In this document: positions 25,447-35,161 of the stretch, piece after piece | Position numbering within the stretch: the stretch's first letter is position 1 | Layout of the letters: each line of letters begins with the position of its first letter | Origin: Cytophagales bacterium | GTDB taxonomy: Bacteria; Bacteroidota; Bacteroidia; Cytophagales; Thermoflexibacteraceae | Reading direction: 5' to 3' | Assembly (NCBI GenBank): GCA_013299115.1 | Contig: JAAFKA010000023.1 | Location: forward strand, 23,431-87,430 | DNA length: 64,000 nt | Made by a program: the position numbers and the translations under genes | The notes under the pieces: generated by a model | What the model was told of the DNA's origin: nothing | The model's database searches: none | The model's input: only the letters and a program-made list of their open reading frames with translations

Positions 25447-25863
25447 CTATGAAATAGGAGTTAAAATACTCCGTACACCTTTCAGCACATCATCTGTAAG
25501 AGGTTTGGTTACAAATTTAATCACGTGACCATTGTTTACAATCTTGTCAATGTCTCGTTTGTTGTCTGAACTCGACAAAATAATGACCTTTGATTTATTG
25601 CGAATGGTGTCTGGAAACTTGCCAAATTCGTACAAAAAGATAAAACCATCAACAATAGGCATATTGATGTCTAAGAAAATTAAATCAGGCAAGGCATCGG
25701 GGTTATTTTGATTTGCTTCCAAATACTGCAAAGCACTTTTGCCTGAATTTTTAATTTCTATCCGTTTGGCAAATTTGGTAAGCTCAATGATGCGTTTGCT
25801 AATAAAATTATCCGTATCGTTGTCATCTACTAACATGACTAAATCTACTGCCGGACTGTTCAT
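25447..25863 (-). CDS. Single-domain response regulator (CheY-like)
   Basis: 138 residues from the ATG at 25863 (MNSPAVDLVMLVDDNDTDN); an open frame reaches further upstream without conserved sequence. Acidic pair DD near 14-15, phospho-acceptor Asp in DLIFLDINMP, Ser/Thr in ILSSSD and Lys in FVTKPL are all in place, so it should accept phosphate. No output domain. No kinase is adjacent. Cytophagales genomes carry many of these stand-alone regulators. Confidence 0.9.
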   Translation of the reverse strand: MNSPAVDLVMLVDDNDTDNFISKRIIELTKFAKRIEIKNSGKSALQYLEANQNNPDALPDLIFLDINMPIVDGFIFLYEFGKFPDTIRNKSKVIILSSSDNKRDIDKIVNNGHVIKFVTKPLTDDVLKGVRSILTPIS

Positions 25864-26086
25864 ATTGATATGGTGTGTTTTGATAACTATGGTTGAAACT
25901 CTACACGCTAAAACTTTGGAAACTCCAAAACAGCTACACAGGTACTTGTATCTCGTAAAGATAATAAAACTTTGCAAATAGAAAATAATCTTTCATTTTT
26001 TTTAATCTTTTTTTCTCTCCACCCATAGCTTGTGGTCTGCTTAGGTAGCTTTGAGTAAATAAAAACAGTTAAACCTCCTTCCCAAT

Positions 26087-27223
26087 ATGGCAAAACAAGT
26101 GAATGACAAAAGCACCAAAACAGAGATTTTGGAGGCTTACAAAGAGTTGGCTGCTACCTTGCAACTGCTCTCAAAGGACAAAAAGGCTATGGAAAACGAA
26201 ATAGCCAAGCTAAACAAGCAAATTACGCTGGCTCATGCGGCGGCTCCTGCACCTCTCACGCACACGCAACTGCTGCCCCAAACCAATGCTGTTATTTTTC
26301 CGCCTTTAGTGGGTTTTGGCAAAAACGACAACTACCAAGTGGAGGATATTATCGATGTTTTCGAAAATATAAAAGAAGGTTTTGGCAATGCAGGTAGCAA
26401 TTTATCGGGTAAACTGACCAAAGAAGCCAATGAATTGTTGGAAGTGCAAAAGCAAATAGGCGAGGTAGAGGCTGCTATCAAAGAACTGCACAGCATTACG
26501 GCAATAGACGACAATACCTTAGTGCTGCTGGTCGACGAGTACGAGGAAAAATCTAAATTGTTCTCTAAATCGTACAAAGAGCAAGAGGAAAACCTAAACA
26601 AAGCATGGGCAGACCTCCAAAAAACGTGGCAAAAAGAAACCGAAGACCACGAACTCAAACTAAAAGAACGAAACGCCAATCTTGCCAAAGAAAATAAACG
26701 GGAGGCAGACAGCTATCACTACCAAGTGGAGCAAGAACGGAAATGGGCAAAAGACCAAGCCGAACAGCAAAGGAAAAAACTCTATGCCGAACTCGAAGAC
26801 CTGAAACAAGCAAAGCAAAAAGAGTGGGCAGAGAAAGAAAAACAGTTGGCTGCACGTGAAAAAGAGGTGGCAGAAACCAAAGCAAAAGCAGAGGAACTAC
26901 CTGATAAACAGGAGAAAGAACTCAAAAAAGTGAAAGAGGAAACCAAAGGGGCTATCAGACGTGATGCCCAAATTAAGGCAAACTTGCTGGCAAAAGAAAA
27001 CGAAGGTTTCAAAAGGCTCAACGACCTGAAAATCAAATCTTTGGAGGAAAATGTGAGCAAACAACAAGACCAAGTAGCATTGCTCCGCAGTCAATTAGCA
27101 GAAACGCTGAAACAGGCAAAAGATTTGGCGGTGAAAGCCATAGAAGGCACAGCAAACAGCAAATCCTTCGATGCCATGCGTGAGATAGCCATTGAGCAAG
27201 CCAAACAGCAAAAACAAAGGTAA
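26087..27223 (+). CDS. Coiled-coil protein of unknown function
   Basis: 378 residues, very rich in Lys, Glu, Gln and Ala, with heptad patterns over about 10-55 and 115-370. A short Pro/Ala linker (about 60-80, APAPLTHTQLLPQTNAVIFPP) breaks the coil. No signal peptide, membrane segment or catalytic motif. Could be cytoskeletal or a scaffold; function unknown. Confidence 0.65.
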   Translation: MAKQVNDKSTKTEILEAYKELAATLQLLSKDKKAMENEIAKLNKQITLAHAAAPAPLTHTQLLPQTNAVIFPPLVGFGKNDNYQVEDIIDVFENIKEGFGNAGSNLSGKLTKEANELLEVQKQIGEVEAAIKELHSITAIDDNTLVLLVDEYEEKSKLFSKSYKEQEENLNKAWADLQKTWQKETEDHELKLKERNANLAKENKREADSYHYQVEQERKWAKDQAEQQRKKLYAELEDLKQAKQKEWAEKEKQLAAREKEVAETKAKAEELPDKQEKELKKVKEETKGAIRRDAQIKANLLAKENEGFKRLNDLKIKSLEENVSKQQDQVALLRSQLAETLKQAKDLAVKAIEGTANSKSFDAMREIAIEQAKQQKQR

Positions 27224-27229
27224 TACTCA

Positions 27230-27334
27230 GAAGGTGTCCGAAAGTCAAAAATTTGGAATTTTATAAAATATGCCTCATTGGGAATCAATTATTTATATTT
27301 TTGTTTTTCAGTTTTTTGACTTTCGAACAGCCTC
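27230..27334. repeat. Imperfect inverted-repeat element
   Basis: GAAGGTGTCCGAAAGTCAAA (27230 on) and TTTTGACTTTCGAACAGCCTC (to 27334) pair over about 22 bp with a few mismatches, around an AT-rich centre. MITE-like, between convergent genes; a possible terminator. Confidence 0.6.
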
Positions 27335-27393
27335 TAAATGTAGCTTTAGCATTACTTGTGTAGCACTACCTCGTATTTTATACCTCACATCTC

Positions 27394-30000
27394 CTATTTA
27401 TTCCCCATTTCCTGCATAAAGACAATCCGTTTATCAGGCGTATCGCCGTTTTTGAGGAACAGCAACTGGAAATAGTTGCCTTGTTCCCACGTTTTGAGCA
27501 TGGTCGTGTAGTAGCTGCTACCTGCATTGCCCGACTGCCCACCAGGGTACACGCCATAGGCTTTTGTGCCTTGCGGATTCAGTTCTACTATCATTCGCCA
27601 CGAAGCCCCATCGCGGCTGGAAGTGGCATTGACTATGTGTTTTCCACCGCCATTTTGGATATAAAACTCACTAAAAGCACGCAAAGGAGGGAACAAATGC
27701 TGCACACTGGTAGCTTTGTAGTTTGCCCACGTGTAGAGTCGGCTTTCTTTGGCTACAATTTCTTTTTTCCATTTTTCTACTTTTCTCACTGCCTCCATAA
27801 ACGATAAACGAATTAAAAGCTGAGGATTTTCTCTGATTTTAGTGCTTTGTATGTCCCAAAAACGGAGGTCTTTGTTGTCTTTCAATGCCCTGAATATGTT
27901 GTGATTGTCCACCGCAGGCAAAGGAAATTTTGTAGTGTCGTACTCATCACGATAGACCATTTTGCATAGCGTATCTTGCCAAACCTCGAAGTAAACAGGT
28001 GCTAAAAATTTGCCTTCGTTGTAGTAGTTCCACCGCAGCAATTCCTCATAACCTTTTCGTTCTTCGGCATTGAGTTGGTTGAGGTCTAAGTTGTCGAGCA
28101 AAAAAGGCAAGTTTTCGGCAGCAGCCAAGTTGTAGTTGTCATTTTGCAAGGTCATCATGCTTTGGGCAGTCATATTTTTGGCAGTATCCAATACGCTGTT
28201 TATCCTTCTGTTGCGATAAAACTCATAATGTCCATCAAAAACATAGTAAGGATACGATTTGTCCACAGGGTGTTGGTTGGCAGAACTCACAAAACCTCGT
28301 TTGGGGTTGTGGTCTTTTACCAAATGAGCCGCAGGAATATAGGCTTGCCAATCGTGAGTTTTGTCCGACCCATCGAGAATAAATTTGCCTTGTTCTGCCC
28401 ATTTGATAGGTAGTTTGCCCTGCACCTGTACGGCAATGTCGTTTTGGGCAGAGGCAAACACAAAGTTTTGGGCAGGGCTGCTGTAATTGAGCAAAGCAGC
28501 TTTGAAATCTTGATAATTTTTGCCTTTGTTCAGCAGAATAAAAGTTACCAATTCATTTCCGCCTTCGTGGGCTTGCCACCGCAGGGCAAAACCTTGTTTT
28601 TGTTTGGTCTGGTCTTGGTAATAGTTATTGTCGTAGGTAACAACGCCATGATGCGTATAAACTACGGTGTCATAAACCATTTTGGGTTGCTCACCAAATT
28701 TGGTAGGTCTTAGTTGGTAGCTTTCAATTCGTTTGGTTGTTTTTTTCCACTCGCCATTGTGCCAATATTCCTCTTTTTTGTGGTCTTTAAACTTGATTTT
28801 GTACCAATCCATCACGTCTTGGCGGGCATTGGTTACGCCCCAAGCTATGTTGTCGTTAAAACCAATGATAACCGAAGGAGTACCAGGTAAGCTCACACCA
28901 TATACGTTTTGCGTGGGGCAATGTAGTTGGATTTCGTACCAAATCGAAGGCAAATTTAGCCCCAAATGAGGGTCGTTGCAAAGCATTGGGTAGGTGCTTG
29001 CCGTTTTTGAGCCAGCCACTGCCCAGTTGTTGCTACCGTTTTCTCTGTTAGGTTTTTCGTTTATTTTCGGTACGAACAGTTCAGGTAAATAAGGTTGTTG
29101 CGGTTTTTCTATGCTCGTGGGTTGAAAATTCCAACCTGTTGTTTGGGGATTTTCGTCTGCTTTGGCTATTTTGGTAAGTTTAGGTGCAATTTTTCCTTTT
29201 TCTTTGCTATTTGCCTTCTCACTTCCTTTGCTATTGCTATTTTCTTTTTCATTAGTTGGTTGCGAAGTTGCCCATTGGCTTTTGTCCACCACAGGCTGCT
29301 GTCCTTCTGGAAAATCAGGAAAGAGGTTTTGCAAATCCGTTTTGCCGTATAAGGTCAAAAAATTGCTGTACTCAAAATCTTGTTCCCACGCACTTAGGTT
29401 GCGAGCCATGTATTTGAGTAGCAAAGCACTTTTCAGTGTAGTCCATTTTTCGGGTTTGTAGTCCAATAATTTGTATTCTATTGGCAATTCGGCAGGCGAC
29501 AAACTTTCTATGTATTGGTTCACGCCGTAGGCGTAGGCGTTGAGAGCCAAACGAGTTTGGGGGTGTGCCAACATAGAGTCTAAGGAATTTTCTGCACCGT
29601 AGCCCATACCAATTCTGCGGGTATAACGGTCGGAGTCAAGTCCTTTTTCGCCTATGATTTCGGTCAGTCGTCCTGCTGCTGCCATCGTTTGCGTTTCCAT
29701 TTGCCAGAGGCGGTGCTGTGCCGTAACGTAGCCCTGTGCCACATAGAGGTCGGCTTCGTTGGCAGCAAAAATATGGGTAACCATTCTGTCGTCATACCAC
29801 ACTTTTACTTTGCCTTCCAACCCTGCAATTTGCAAGTTTTTGGCATAATTGATGTGATTTGCCTCTGCATTTTGCCAAAAACCACCAAAAGGATTGAGCA
29901 ACTTGCCCAAAGCAGGTACAGGTTCTATGCGTTGGTCTAAAACGACTACCAAGCCCACACTAAGGGCAGCAAAAAGCAAAAAAGCAAAAAAGTTTTTCAT
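27394..30000 (-). CDS. Penicillin acylase family protein (Ntn hydrolase)
   Basis: 868 residues from the ATG at 30000, which begins a signal/anchor (MKNFFAFLLFAALSVGLVVV). The proenzyme layout is visible: small subunit, spacer (about 235-320, Lys/Ser/Asn-rich), then the nucleophile Ser323 in ENGSNNWAVAG, as in penicillin G acylase and AHL acylases. HNIFRALKD and NGGGKHIVNATSSRDGASWR are further family landmarks. It should hydrolyse amide bonds of an acyl amide in the periplasm. The substrate cannot be told from sequence. Confidence 0.92.
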   Translation of the reverse strand: MKNFFAFLLFAALSVGLVVVLDQRIEPVPALGKLLNPFGGFWQNAEANHINYAKNLQIAGLEGKVKVWYDDRMVTHIFAANEADLYVAQGYVTAQHRLWQMETQTMAAAGRLTEIIGEKGLDSDRYTRRIGMGYGAENSLDSMLAHPQTRLALNAYAYGVNQYIESLSPAELPIEYKLLDYKPEKWTTLKSALLLKYMARNLSAWEQDFEYSNFLTLYGKTDLQNLFPDFPEGQQPVVDKSQWATSQPTNEKENSNSKGSEKANSKEKGKIAPKLTKIAKADENPQTTGWNFQPTSIEKPQQPYLPELFVPKINEKPNRENGSNNWAVAGSKTASTYPMLCNDPHLGLNLPSIWYEIQLHCPTQNVYGVSLPGTPSVIIGFNDNIAWGVTNARQDVMDWYKIKFKDHKKEEYWHNGEWKKTTKRIESYQLRPTKFGEQPKMVYDTVVYTHHGVVTYDNNYYQDQTKQKQGFALRWQAHEGGNELVTFILLNKGKNYQDFKAALLNYSSPAQNFVFASAQNDIAVQVQGKLPIKWAEQGKFILDGSDKTHDWQAYIPAAHLVKDHNPKRGFVSSANQHPVDKSYPYYVFDGHYEFYRNRRINSVLDTAKNMTAQSMMTLQNDNYNLAAAENLPFLLDNLDLNQLNAEERKGYEELLRWNYYNEGKFLAPVYFEVWQDTLCKMVYRDEYDTTKFPLPAVDNHNIFRALKDNKDLRFWDIQSTKIRENPQLLIRLSFMEAVRKVEKWKKEIVAKESRLYTWANYKATSVQHLFPPLRAFSEFYIQNGGGKHIVNATSSRDGASWRMIVELNPQGTKAYGVYPGGQSGNAGSSYYTTMLKTWEQGNYFQLLFLKNGDTPDKRIVFMQEMGNK

Positions 30001-30152
30001 TGCGGTTTGTATTAAAATAGAAAAGCACAAGCAACTAAACAATAACTTTGTGCCATTGAACTACCAATATACAGTGCCTACGGCACAAAACAAATATTTT
30101 TATTTTTTTTTGAAGTTTTCACTATCTTTGCAAAGAAAATATGACAATCCCA

Positions 30153-31697
30153 ATGAAAAAATTATCTTTACCTCTCAATGACTTTGCCGATGTCATCACA
30201 GGCAATCGTATTTATGTGGACAAAACAAAGTTTTTGCTTCCGCTAATAGAACAAAAAGGCTTTTATTTCCTTTCTCGTCCCCGCCGTTTTGGAAAATCAC
30301 TGCTATTGAGTACGTTTAAGTACATTTTTCAAGGTCGCAAAGAGTTGTTTAAGGGTTTGTATATAGAGGACAAAATTGAGTGGAAAACCTATCCTGTTAT
30401 TCATTTAGACTTTTTGAATATTAGTTACAAAGAAATGCCTTTGGCAGAAGGGCTAAAAATGTATTTGCGTGAAGTAGCTCAAAAAGAAAATATTGAATTA
30501 AGAGGAGATTCGCCAAGAGATTTTTTAAGGTCTTTGATTATAGAATTAAAAGCCAAATACCAACAAAATGTAGTCATTTTGATAGACGAATACGACAAAA
30601 GTATCATTGACTACATAGACGAACCCATACAGGCAAGTCTTAACAGAGATACCCTCAAACATTTCTTTGGCACATTGAAAGGTATGACTGCCGACTTGCA
30701 ATTTATTTTCCTCACAGGCGTATCCAAATTTAGCAAAGTTTCCTTGTTTTCTGACCTCAATAATTTGGTAGATTTAACTCTTGACAAAAACTATACAACA
30801 CTATTGGGCTATACACAAAGTGAAGTAGAAACTTATTTTGTGGATTACTTAGAACAACATAGGATAGAAAAAAATATGTCTTTGCCTGACTTATTGGCAG
30901 AAATCAAACGATGGTACAATGGCTATTCGTGGAATGGCGTGGATAGTGTTTATAATCCCTACTCAATTCTTAACTTTTTATATAGTGGCGAATTTCTCAA
31001 TCATTGGTTTAGCACAGGCACGCCTACGATGGTAGTAAAGCTACTCAACCAAAAGTATCTAAAAGATTTTAAAGATGTGCCATTTGGTATTTTTGAGTTA
31101 GAAAGGTACGATATTACCCAAATAGAAAAACATTTGGTGTCTTTGCTATTCCAAACAGGTTATTTGACCATAACCACCAAAGTAGATGCTGAAACATTTT
31201 TGCTAAACTATCCAAATAAAGAGGTAAGAGACTCTTTCAATTATTTTCGAGTTGCTGAATACATTGAGGGCAATACAAGTTTGGAAGAACTAAAATACAA
31301 CCTCAAAACCAGCTTGTTTGCAGGCAATATGGACTTGTTTGTAGAAAACCTCACCATTTTGTTTGCCCAAATTCCCTATCAAATCGTCATTCCAAACAAA
31401 GAGGCGTATTATCAACTCATTATTTACTTGACGTTGAAAATTTTAGGCTTAGAAATTATAGCCGAAGACAATACCAACAAAGGCAGAATTGATGCTGTTA
31501 TTTTTGTGCCTAACTATATTTACATCATAGAATTTAAGTTTTCGAGCAGTACCAAACAGGCTTTGTTGCAAATCAAAGACAAGAAATATTATGAAAAATA
31601 TTTGGCAGATAATAGACAGGTGTGCTTAGTAGGAATGAACTTTGACTACGACAACCGAACTGTGGTGGAGTGTGTGATGGAGAAAGTGGAGAAATAA
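30153..31697 (+). CDS. AAA-ATPase/PD-(D/E)XK nuclease family protein, tandem copy 1
   Basis: 514 residues from the ATG at 30153 (homologues start at the same point; an ATG at 30141 adds four codons). FADVITGNRIYVDKT leads into Walker A RPRRFGKSLLLST, then Walker B VVILIDEYDKS; the C-terminus has RIDAVIFV...IIEFKFSSS, the D...E-x-K core of the PD-(D/E)XK (DUF1703/PDDEXK_9) domain. The family is very abundant in Bacteroidota, and its role is unknown. TATCTTTG (30123-30130) is a promoter -7 candidate. First of three tandem paralogues. Confidence 0.92.
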   Translation: MKKLSLPLNDFADVITGNRIYVDKTKFLLPLIEQKGFYFLSRPRRFGKSLLLSTFKYIFQGRKELFKGLYIEDKIEWKTYPVIHLDFLNISYKEMPLAEGLKMYLREVAQKENIELRGDSPRDFLRSLIIELKAKYQQNVVILIDEYDKSIIDYIDEPIQASLNRDTLKHFFGTLKGMTADLQFIFLTGVSKFSKVSLFSDLNNLVDLTLDKNYTTLLGYTQSEVETYFVDYLEQHRIEKNMSLPDLLAEIKRWYNGYSWNGVDSVYNPYSILNFLYSGEFLNHWFSTGTPTMVVKLLNQKYLKDFKDVPFGIFELERYDITQIEKHLVSLLFQTGYLTITTKVDAETFLLNYPNKEVRDSFNYFRVAEYIEGNTSLEELKYNLKTSLFAGNMDLFVENLTILFAQIPYQIVIPNKEAYYQLIIYLTLKILGLEIIAEDNTNKGRIDAVIFVPNYIYIIEFKFSSSTKQALLQIKDKKYYEKYLADNRQVCLVGMNFDYDNRTVVECVMEKVEK

Positions 31698-31727
31698 ATT
31701 TTCAATTCGTTAGTGGAGTGGACAAAT

Positions 31728-31755
31728 TTATCGGACACTTTTAAGTGTCCGATAA
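31728..31755. terminator. Palindrome TTATCGGACACTT, family 2 copy
   Basis: A 13-bp perfect inverted repeat with a 2-base centre between tandem copies 1 and 2, nearly identical to 14254-14282. Could end transcription of copy 1. Confidence 0.7.
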
Positions 31756-31812
31756 TTGATTTCCAGTTTCTCTTGTAGTTTTTTTATCTTTATAAAATAA
31801 TTTTGTAAACCA

Positions 31813-33357
31813 ATGAAAGAATTATCTTTACCTCTCAACGATTTTGCCGATGTCATCACAGGCAATCGTATTTATGTGGACAAAACAAAGTTTTTGCTCC
31901 CTCTAATCCAAAGAAAAGGCTTTTATTTCCTTTCACGTCCCCGTCGTTTTGGTAAGTCTTTGCTGTTGAGTACGTTTAAATATATTTTTCAAGGTCGCAA
32001 AGATTTGTTTGCAGGCTTGTATATCGAGGATAAAATAGAGTGGAAAACTTACCCTGTTATTCATTTAGACTTTTTGAATATTAGTTACAAAGATAGTACG
32101 TTGGCAGAAGGGCTAAAAATGTATTTGCGTGAAGTAGCTCAAAAAGAAAATATTGAATTAAGAGGAAATTCGCCAAGAGATTTTTTAAGGTCTTTGATTA
32201 TAGAATTAAAAGCCAAATACCAACAAAATGTAGTCATTTTGATAGACGAATACGACAAAAGTATCATTGACTACATAGACGAACCCATACAGGCAAGTCT
32301 TAACAGAGATACCCTCAAACATTTCTTTGGCACATTGAAAGGTATGACTGCCGACTTGCAATTTATTTTCCTCACAGGCGTATCCAAATTCAGCAAAGTT
32401 TCGCTGTTTTCTGACCTCAATAACCTAACAGATTTGACTTTAAAAGACCATTTTTCCACTGCTTTAGGTTATACGCAAGCTGAATTAGAAACTTATTTTG
32501 TGGATTATTTGGAAAGAGAAAGTAGCAAAAAAAATATGCCTTTGCCTGAACTGTTGGCAGAAATAAAACGGTGGTATAACGGTTATTCGTGGAATGGTGT
32601 TGATACTGTATATAATCCCTATTCTATCCTAAATTTTTTGGACGATGGCAAATTTCTCAACCATTGGTTTAGTACAGGCACACCTACAATGGTGGTGAAA
32701 CTACTTAACAAAAGGTATATAAGAGATTTTAAAGATGTGCCATTTGGTGTTTTTGAATTAGAAAGGTACGATATTACCCAAATAGAGAAACATTTGGTGT
32801 CTTTGCTGTTTCAAACAGGTTACTTGACAATAACAGAAAAAACAGAAGAAGAAAGTTTTTTGCTCAATTACCCCAACAAAGAAGTACGTGATTCTTTCAA
32901 TTATTTTCGGGTTGCCGAATACATTGAGGGCAATACAAGTTTGGAAGAGCTAAAATACAACCTCAAAACCAGCTTATTTGAAGGCAATATGGACTTGTTT
33001 GTGGAAAATTTGACTATTTTATTTGCCCAAATTCCCTACCAAATTGTAATTCCAAATCGGGAGGCTTATTATCAACTGATTATTTACTTGACGTTGAAAA
33101 TTTTAGGCTTAGAAATTATAGCCGAAGACAATACCAACAAAGGCAGGATTGATGCCATTATTTTTGTACCTAACTATATTTACATCATAGAATTTAAGTT
33201 TTCGAGTAGCACCAAACAGGCTTTGTTGCAAATCAAAGACAAGAAATATTACGAAAAATATCTTACAGACAACAGACCAATCTGTTTGGTGGGTATGAAC
33301 TTTGACTACGAAAACCGAACTGTGGTGGAGTGTGTGATGGAGAAAATAGAAAAGTGA
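31813..33357 (+). CDS. AAA-ATPase/PD-(D/E)XK nuclease family protein, tandem copy 2
   Basis: 514 residues with the same motifs as copy 1 (RPRRFGKSLLLST, VVILIDEYDKS, IIEFKFSSS). Long stretches are identical to copy 1 (about 120-215) and others to copy 3 (about 430-510), a mosaic suggesting gene conversion. The central specificity-like region (about 215-245, TDLTLKDHFSTALGYTQAEL) and about 355-365 differ. A poly-T stretch and TATCTTTA upstream repeat those before copy 3, so each copy seems to have its own promoter. Confidence 0.92.
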   Translation: MKELSLPLNDFADVITGNRIYVDKTKFLLPLIQRKGFYFLSRPRRFGKSLLLSTFKYIFQGRKDLFAGLYIEDKIEWKTYPVIHLDFLNISYKDSTLAEGLKMYLREVAQKENIELRGNSPRDFLRSLIIELKAKYQQNVVILIDEYDKSIIDYIDEPIQASLNRDTLKHFFGTLKGMTADLQFIFLTGVSKFSKVSLFSDLNNLTDLTLKDHFSTALGYTQAELETYFVDYLERESSKKNMPLPELLAEIKRWYNGYSWNGVDTVYNPYSILNFLDDGKFLNHWFSTGTPTMVVKLLNKRYIRDFKDVPFGVFELERYDITQIEKHLVSLLFQTGYLTITEKTEEESFLLNYPNKEVRDSFNYFRVAEYIEGNTSLEELKYNLKTSLFEGNMDLFVENLTILFAQIPYQIVIPNREAYYQLIIYLTLKILGLEIIAEDNTNKGRIDAIIFVPNYIYIIEFKFSSSTKQALLQIKDKKYYEKYLTDNRPICLVGMNFDYENRTVVECVMEKIEK

Positions 33358-33429
33358 GTTGCTTTTTGTACTACTTTTTAGATTTCTCTTGTAGTCTTTT
33401 TATCTTTGTGAAAATTATTTTGTAAACCA

Positions 33430-34977
33430 ATGAAAGAATTATCCTTACCTCTCAACGATTTTGCCAACGTGATTGCAGGCAATCGTATTTATGTGGACAA
33501 AACAAAGTTTTTGCTACCCTTAGTGCAGAAACAAGGCTTTTATTTTCTTTCCCGTCCTCGCCGTTTTGGTAAATCTTTGCTGTTGAGTACGTTTAAGTAT
33601 ATTTTTCAAGGTCGCAAGGACTTGTTTGCAGATTTGTATATTGAGGACAAAATAGATTGGAAAACCTATCCTGTTATTCATTTAGATTTTTTGAATATTA
33701 GTTACAAAGATAGTACATTAGCAGAAGGACTCAAAAGCTATTTACACGACGAAGGCAAAAAGGAAGATATTGTTTTAGAAAAAGATACCCCCAGAGAATT
33801 ACTGAAAGAGTTTATTACCAAACTCAAAGCAAAATACCAACAAAATGTAGTCATTTTGATAGACGAATACGACAAAAGTATCATAGACTACATAGACGAG
33901 CCAGCCCAAGCTGCTGTCAATCGTGATACACTAAAAAATTTCTTTGGCACTCTCAAAGGTATGACTGCCGACTTGCAATTTATTTTCCTCACAGGCGTAT
34001 CCAAATTTAGCAAAGTTTCGTTGTTTTCTGACCTCAATAATTTGGTGGACTTGACTCTTGACAAAAACTATACAACGCTATTGGGCTATACGCAAAATGA
34101 AGTAGAAACCTATTTTGCAGAGTATTTAGAACAACATCGTTTAGAAAAAAATATGACTTTGCCTGACTTATTGGCAGAAATCAAACGATGGTACAATGGT
34201 TATTCGTGGAATGGGGTTGATAGTGTTTATAATCCTTATTCTATCCTCAATTTTTTATATAGTGGCGAATTTCTCAACCATTGGTTTAGCACAGGTACGC
34301 CAACGATGGTGGTGAAACTTTTGAATAAAAAGTATTTGCAAGATTTTAAAGATGTTCCCTTAGATATTTTTGAGTTAGAAAGGTACGATATTACCCAAAT
34401 AGAAAAACATTTGGTGTCGTTGCTGTTCCAAACAGGTTATTTGACTATTACTAAAAAAGTAGATGCAGAAACTTTTTTGCTCAATTACCCCAACAAAGAA
34501 GTACGTGATTCTTTCAATTATTTTCGGGTTGCCGAATACATTGAGGGAGATGAAAGTTTGGCAAAGTTGAAATACAACCTCAAAACCAGCTTATTTGAAG
34601 GCAATATGGACTTGTTTGTGGAAAATTTGACTATTTTATTTGCCCAAATTCCCTACCAAATTGTAATTCCAAATCGGGAGGCTTATTATCAACTCATCAT
34701 TTATTTGACTTTGAAAATATTAGGCTTAGAAATTATAGCCGAAGACAATACCAACAAAGGCAGGATTGATGCCATTATTTTTGTACCTAACTATATTTAC
34801 ATCATAGAATTTAAGTTTTCGAGTAGCACCAAACAGGCTTTGTTGCAAATCAAAGACAAGAAATATTACGAAAAATATCTTACAGACAACAGACCAATCT
34901 GTTTGGTGGGTATGAACTTTGACTACGAAAACCGAACTGTGGTGGAGTGTGTGATGGAGAAAGTTGAATCTGTGTAA
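33430..34977 (+). CDS. AAA-ATPase/PD-(D/E)XK nuclease family protein, tandem copy 3
   Basis: 515 residues, same domains. It differs from the others mainly in about 100-130 (KSYLHDEGKKEDIVLEKDT), while its last ~100 residues match copy 2 nearly exactly. TATCTTTG (33401-33408) gives a promoter -7. The 50 bp before the ATG are similar to those before copy 2, so promoter and gene were duplicated together. Confidence 0.92.
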   Translation: MKELSLPLNDFANVIAGNRIYVDKTKFLLPLVQKQGFYFLSRPRRFGKSLLLSTFKYIFQGRKDLFADLYIEDKIDWKTYPVIHLDFLNISYKDSTLAEGLKSYLHDEGKKEDIVLEKDTPRELLKEFITKLKAKYQQNVVILIDEYDKSIIDYIDEPAQAAVNRDTLKNFFGTLKGMTADLQFIFLTGVSKFSKVSLFSDLNNLVDLTLDKNYTTLLGYTQNEVETYFAEYLEQHRLEKNMTLPDLLAEIKRWYNGYSWNGVDSVYNPYSILNFLYSGEFLNHWFSTGTPTMVVKLLNKKYLQDFKDVPLDIFELERYDITQIEKHLVSLLFQTGYLTITKKVDAETFLLNYPNKEVRDSFNYFRVAEYIEGDESLAKLKYNLKTSLFEGNMDLFVENLTILFAQIPYQIVIPNREAYYQLIIYLTLKILGLEIIAEDNTNKGRIDAIIFVPNYIYIIEFKFSSSTKQALLQIKDKKYYEKYLTDNRPICLVGMNFDYENRTVVECVMEKVESV

Positions 34978-35161
34978 AATAAAGAATAAGTGCAATAGCA
35001 GTGGAAAAGAAAAAACTAACTAAAGCATATTTAAATCAATCATAAACTATTTATCTTTGCAGTTGTTTTACCATAAACCTATAAGGTTTTCACAACTTTA
35101 TAAGTTCATTGCTTGATTTTAAATCTATTTGTTAGTTTTTCACTCCAAAACTGCATTGCTT

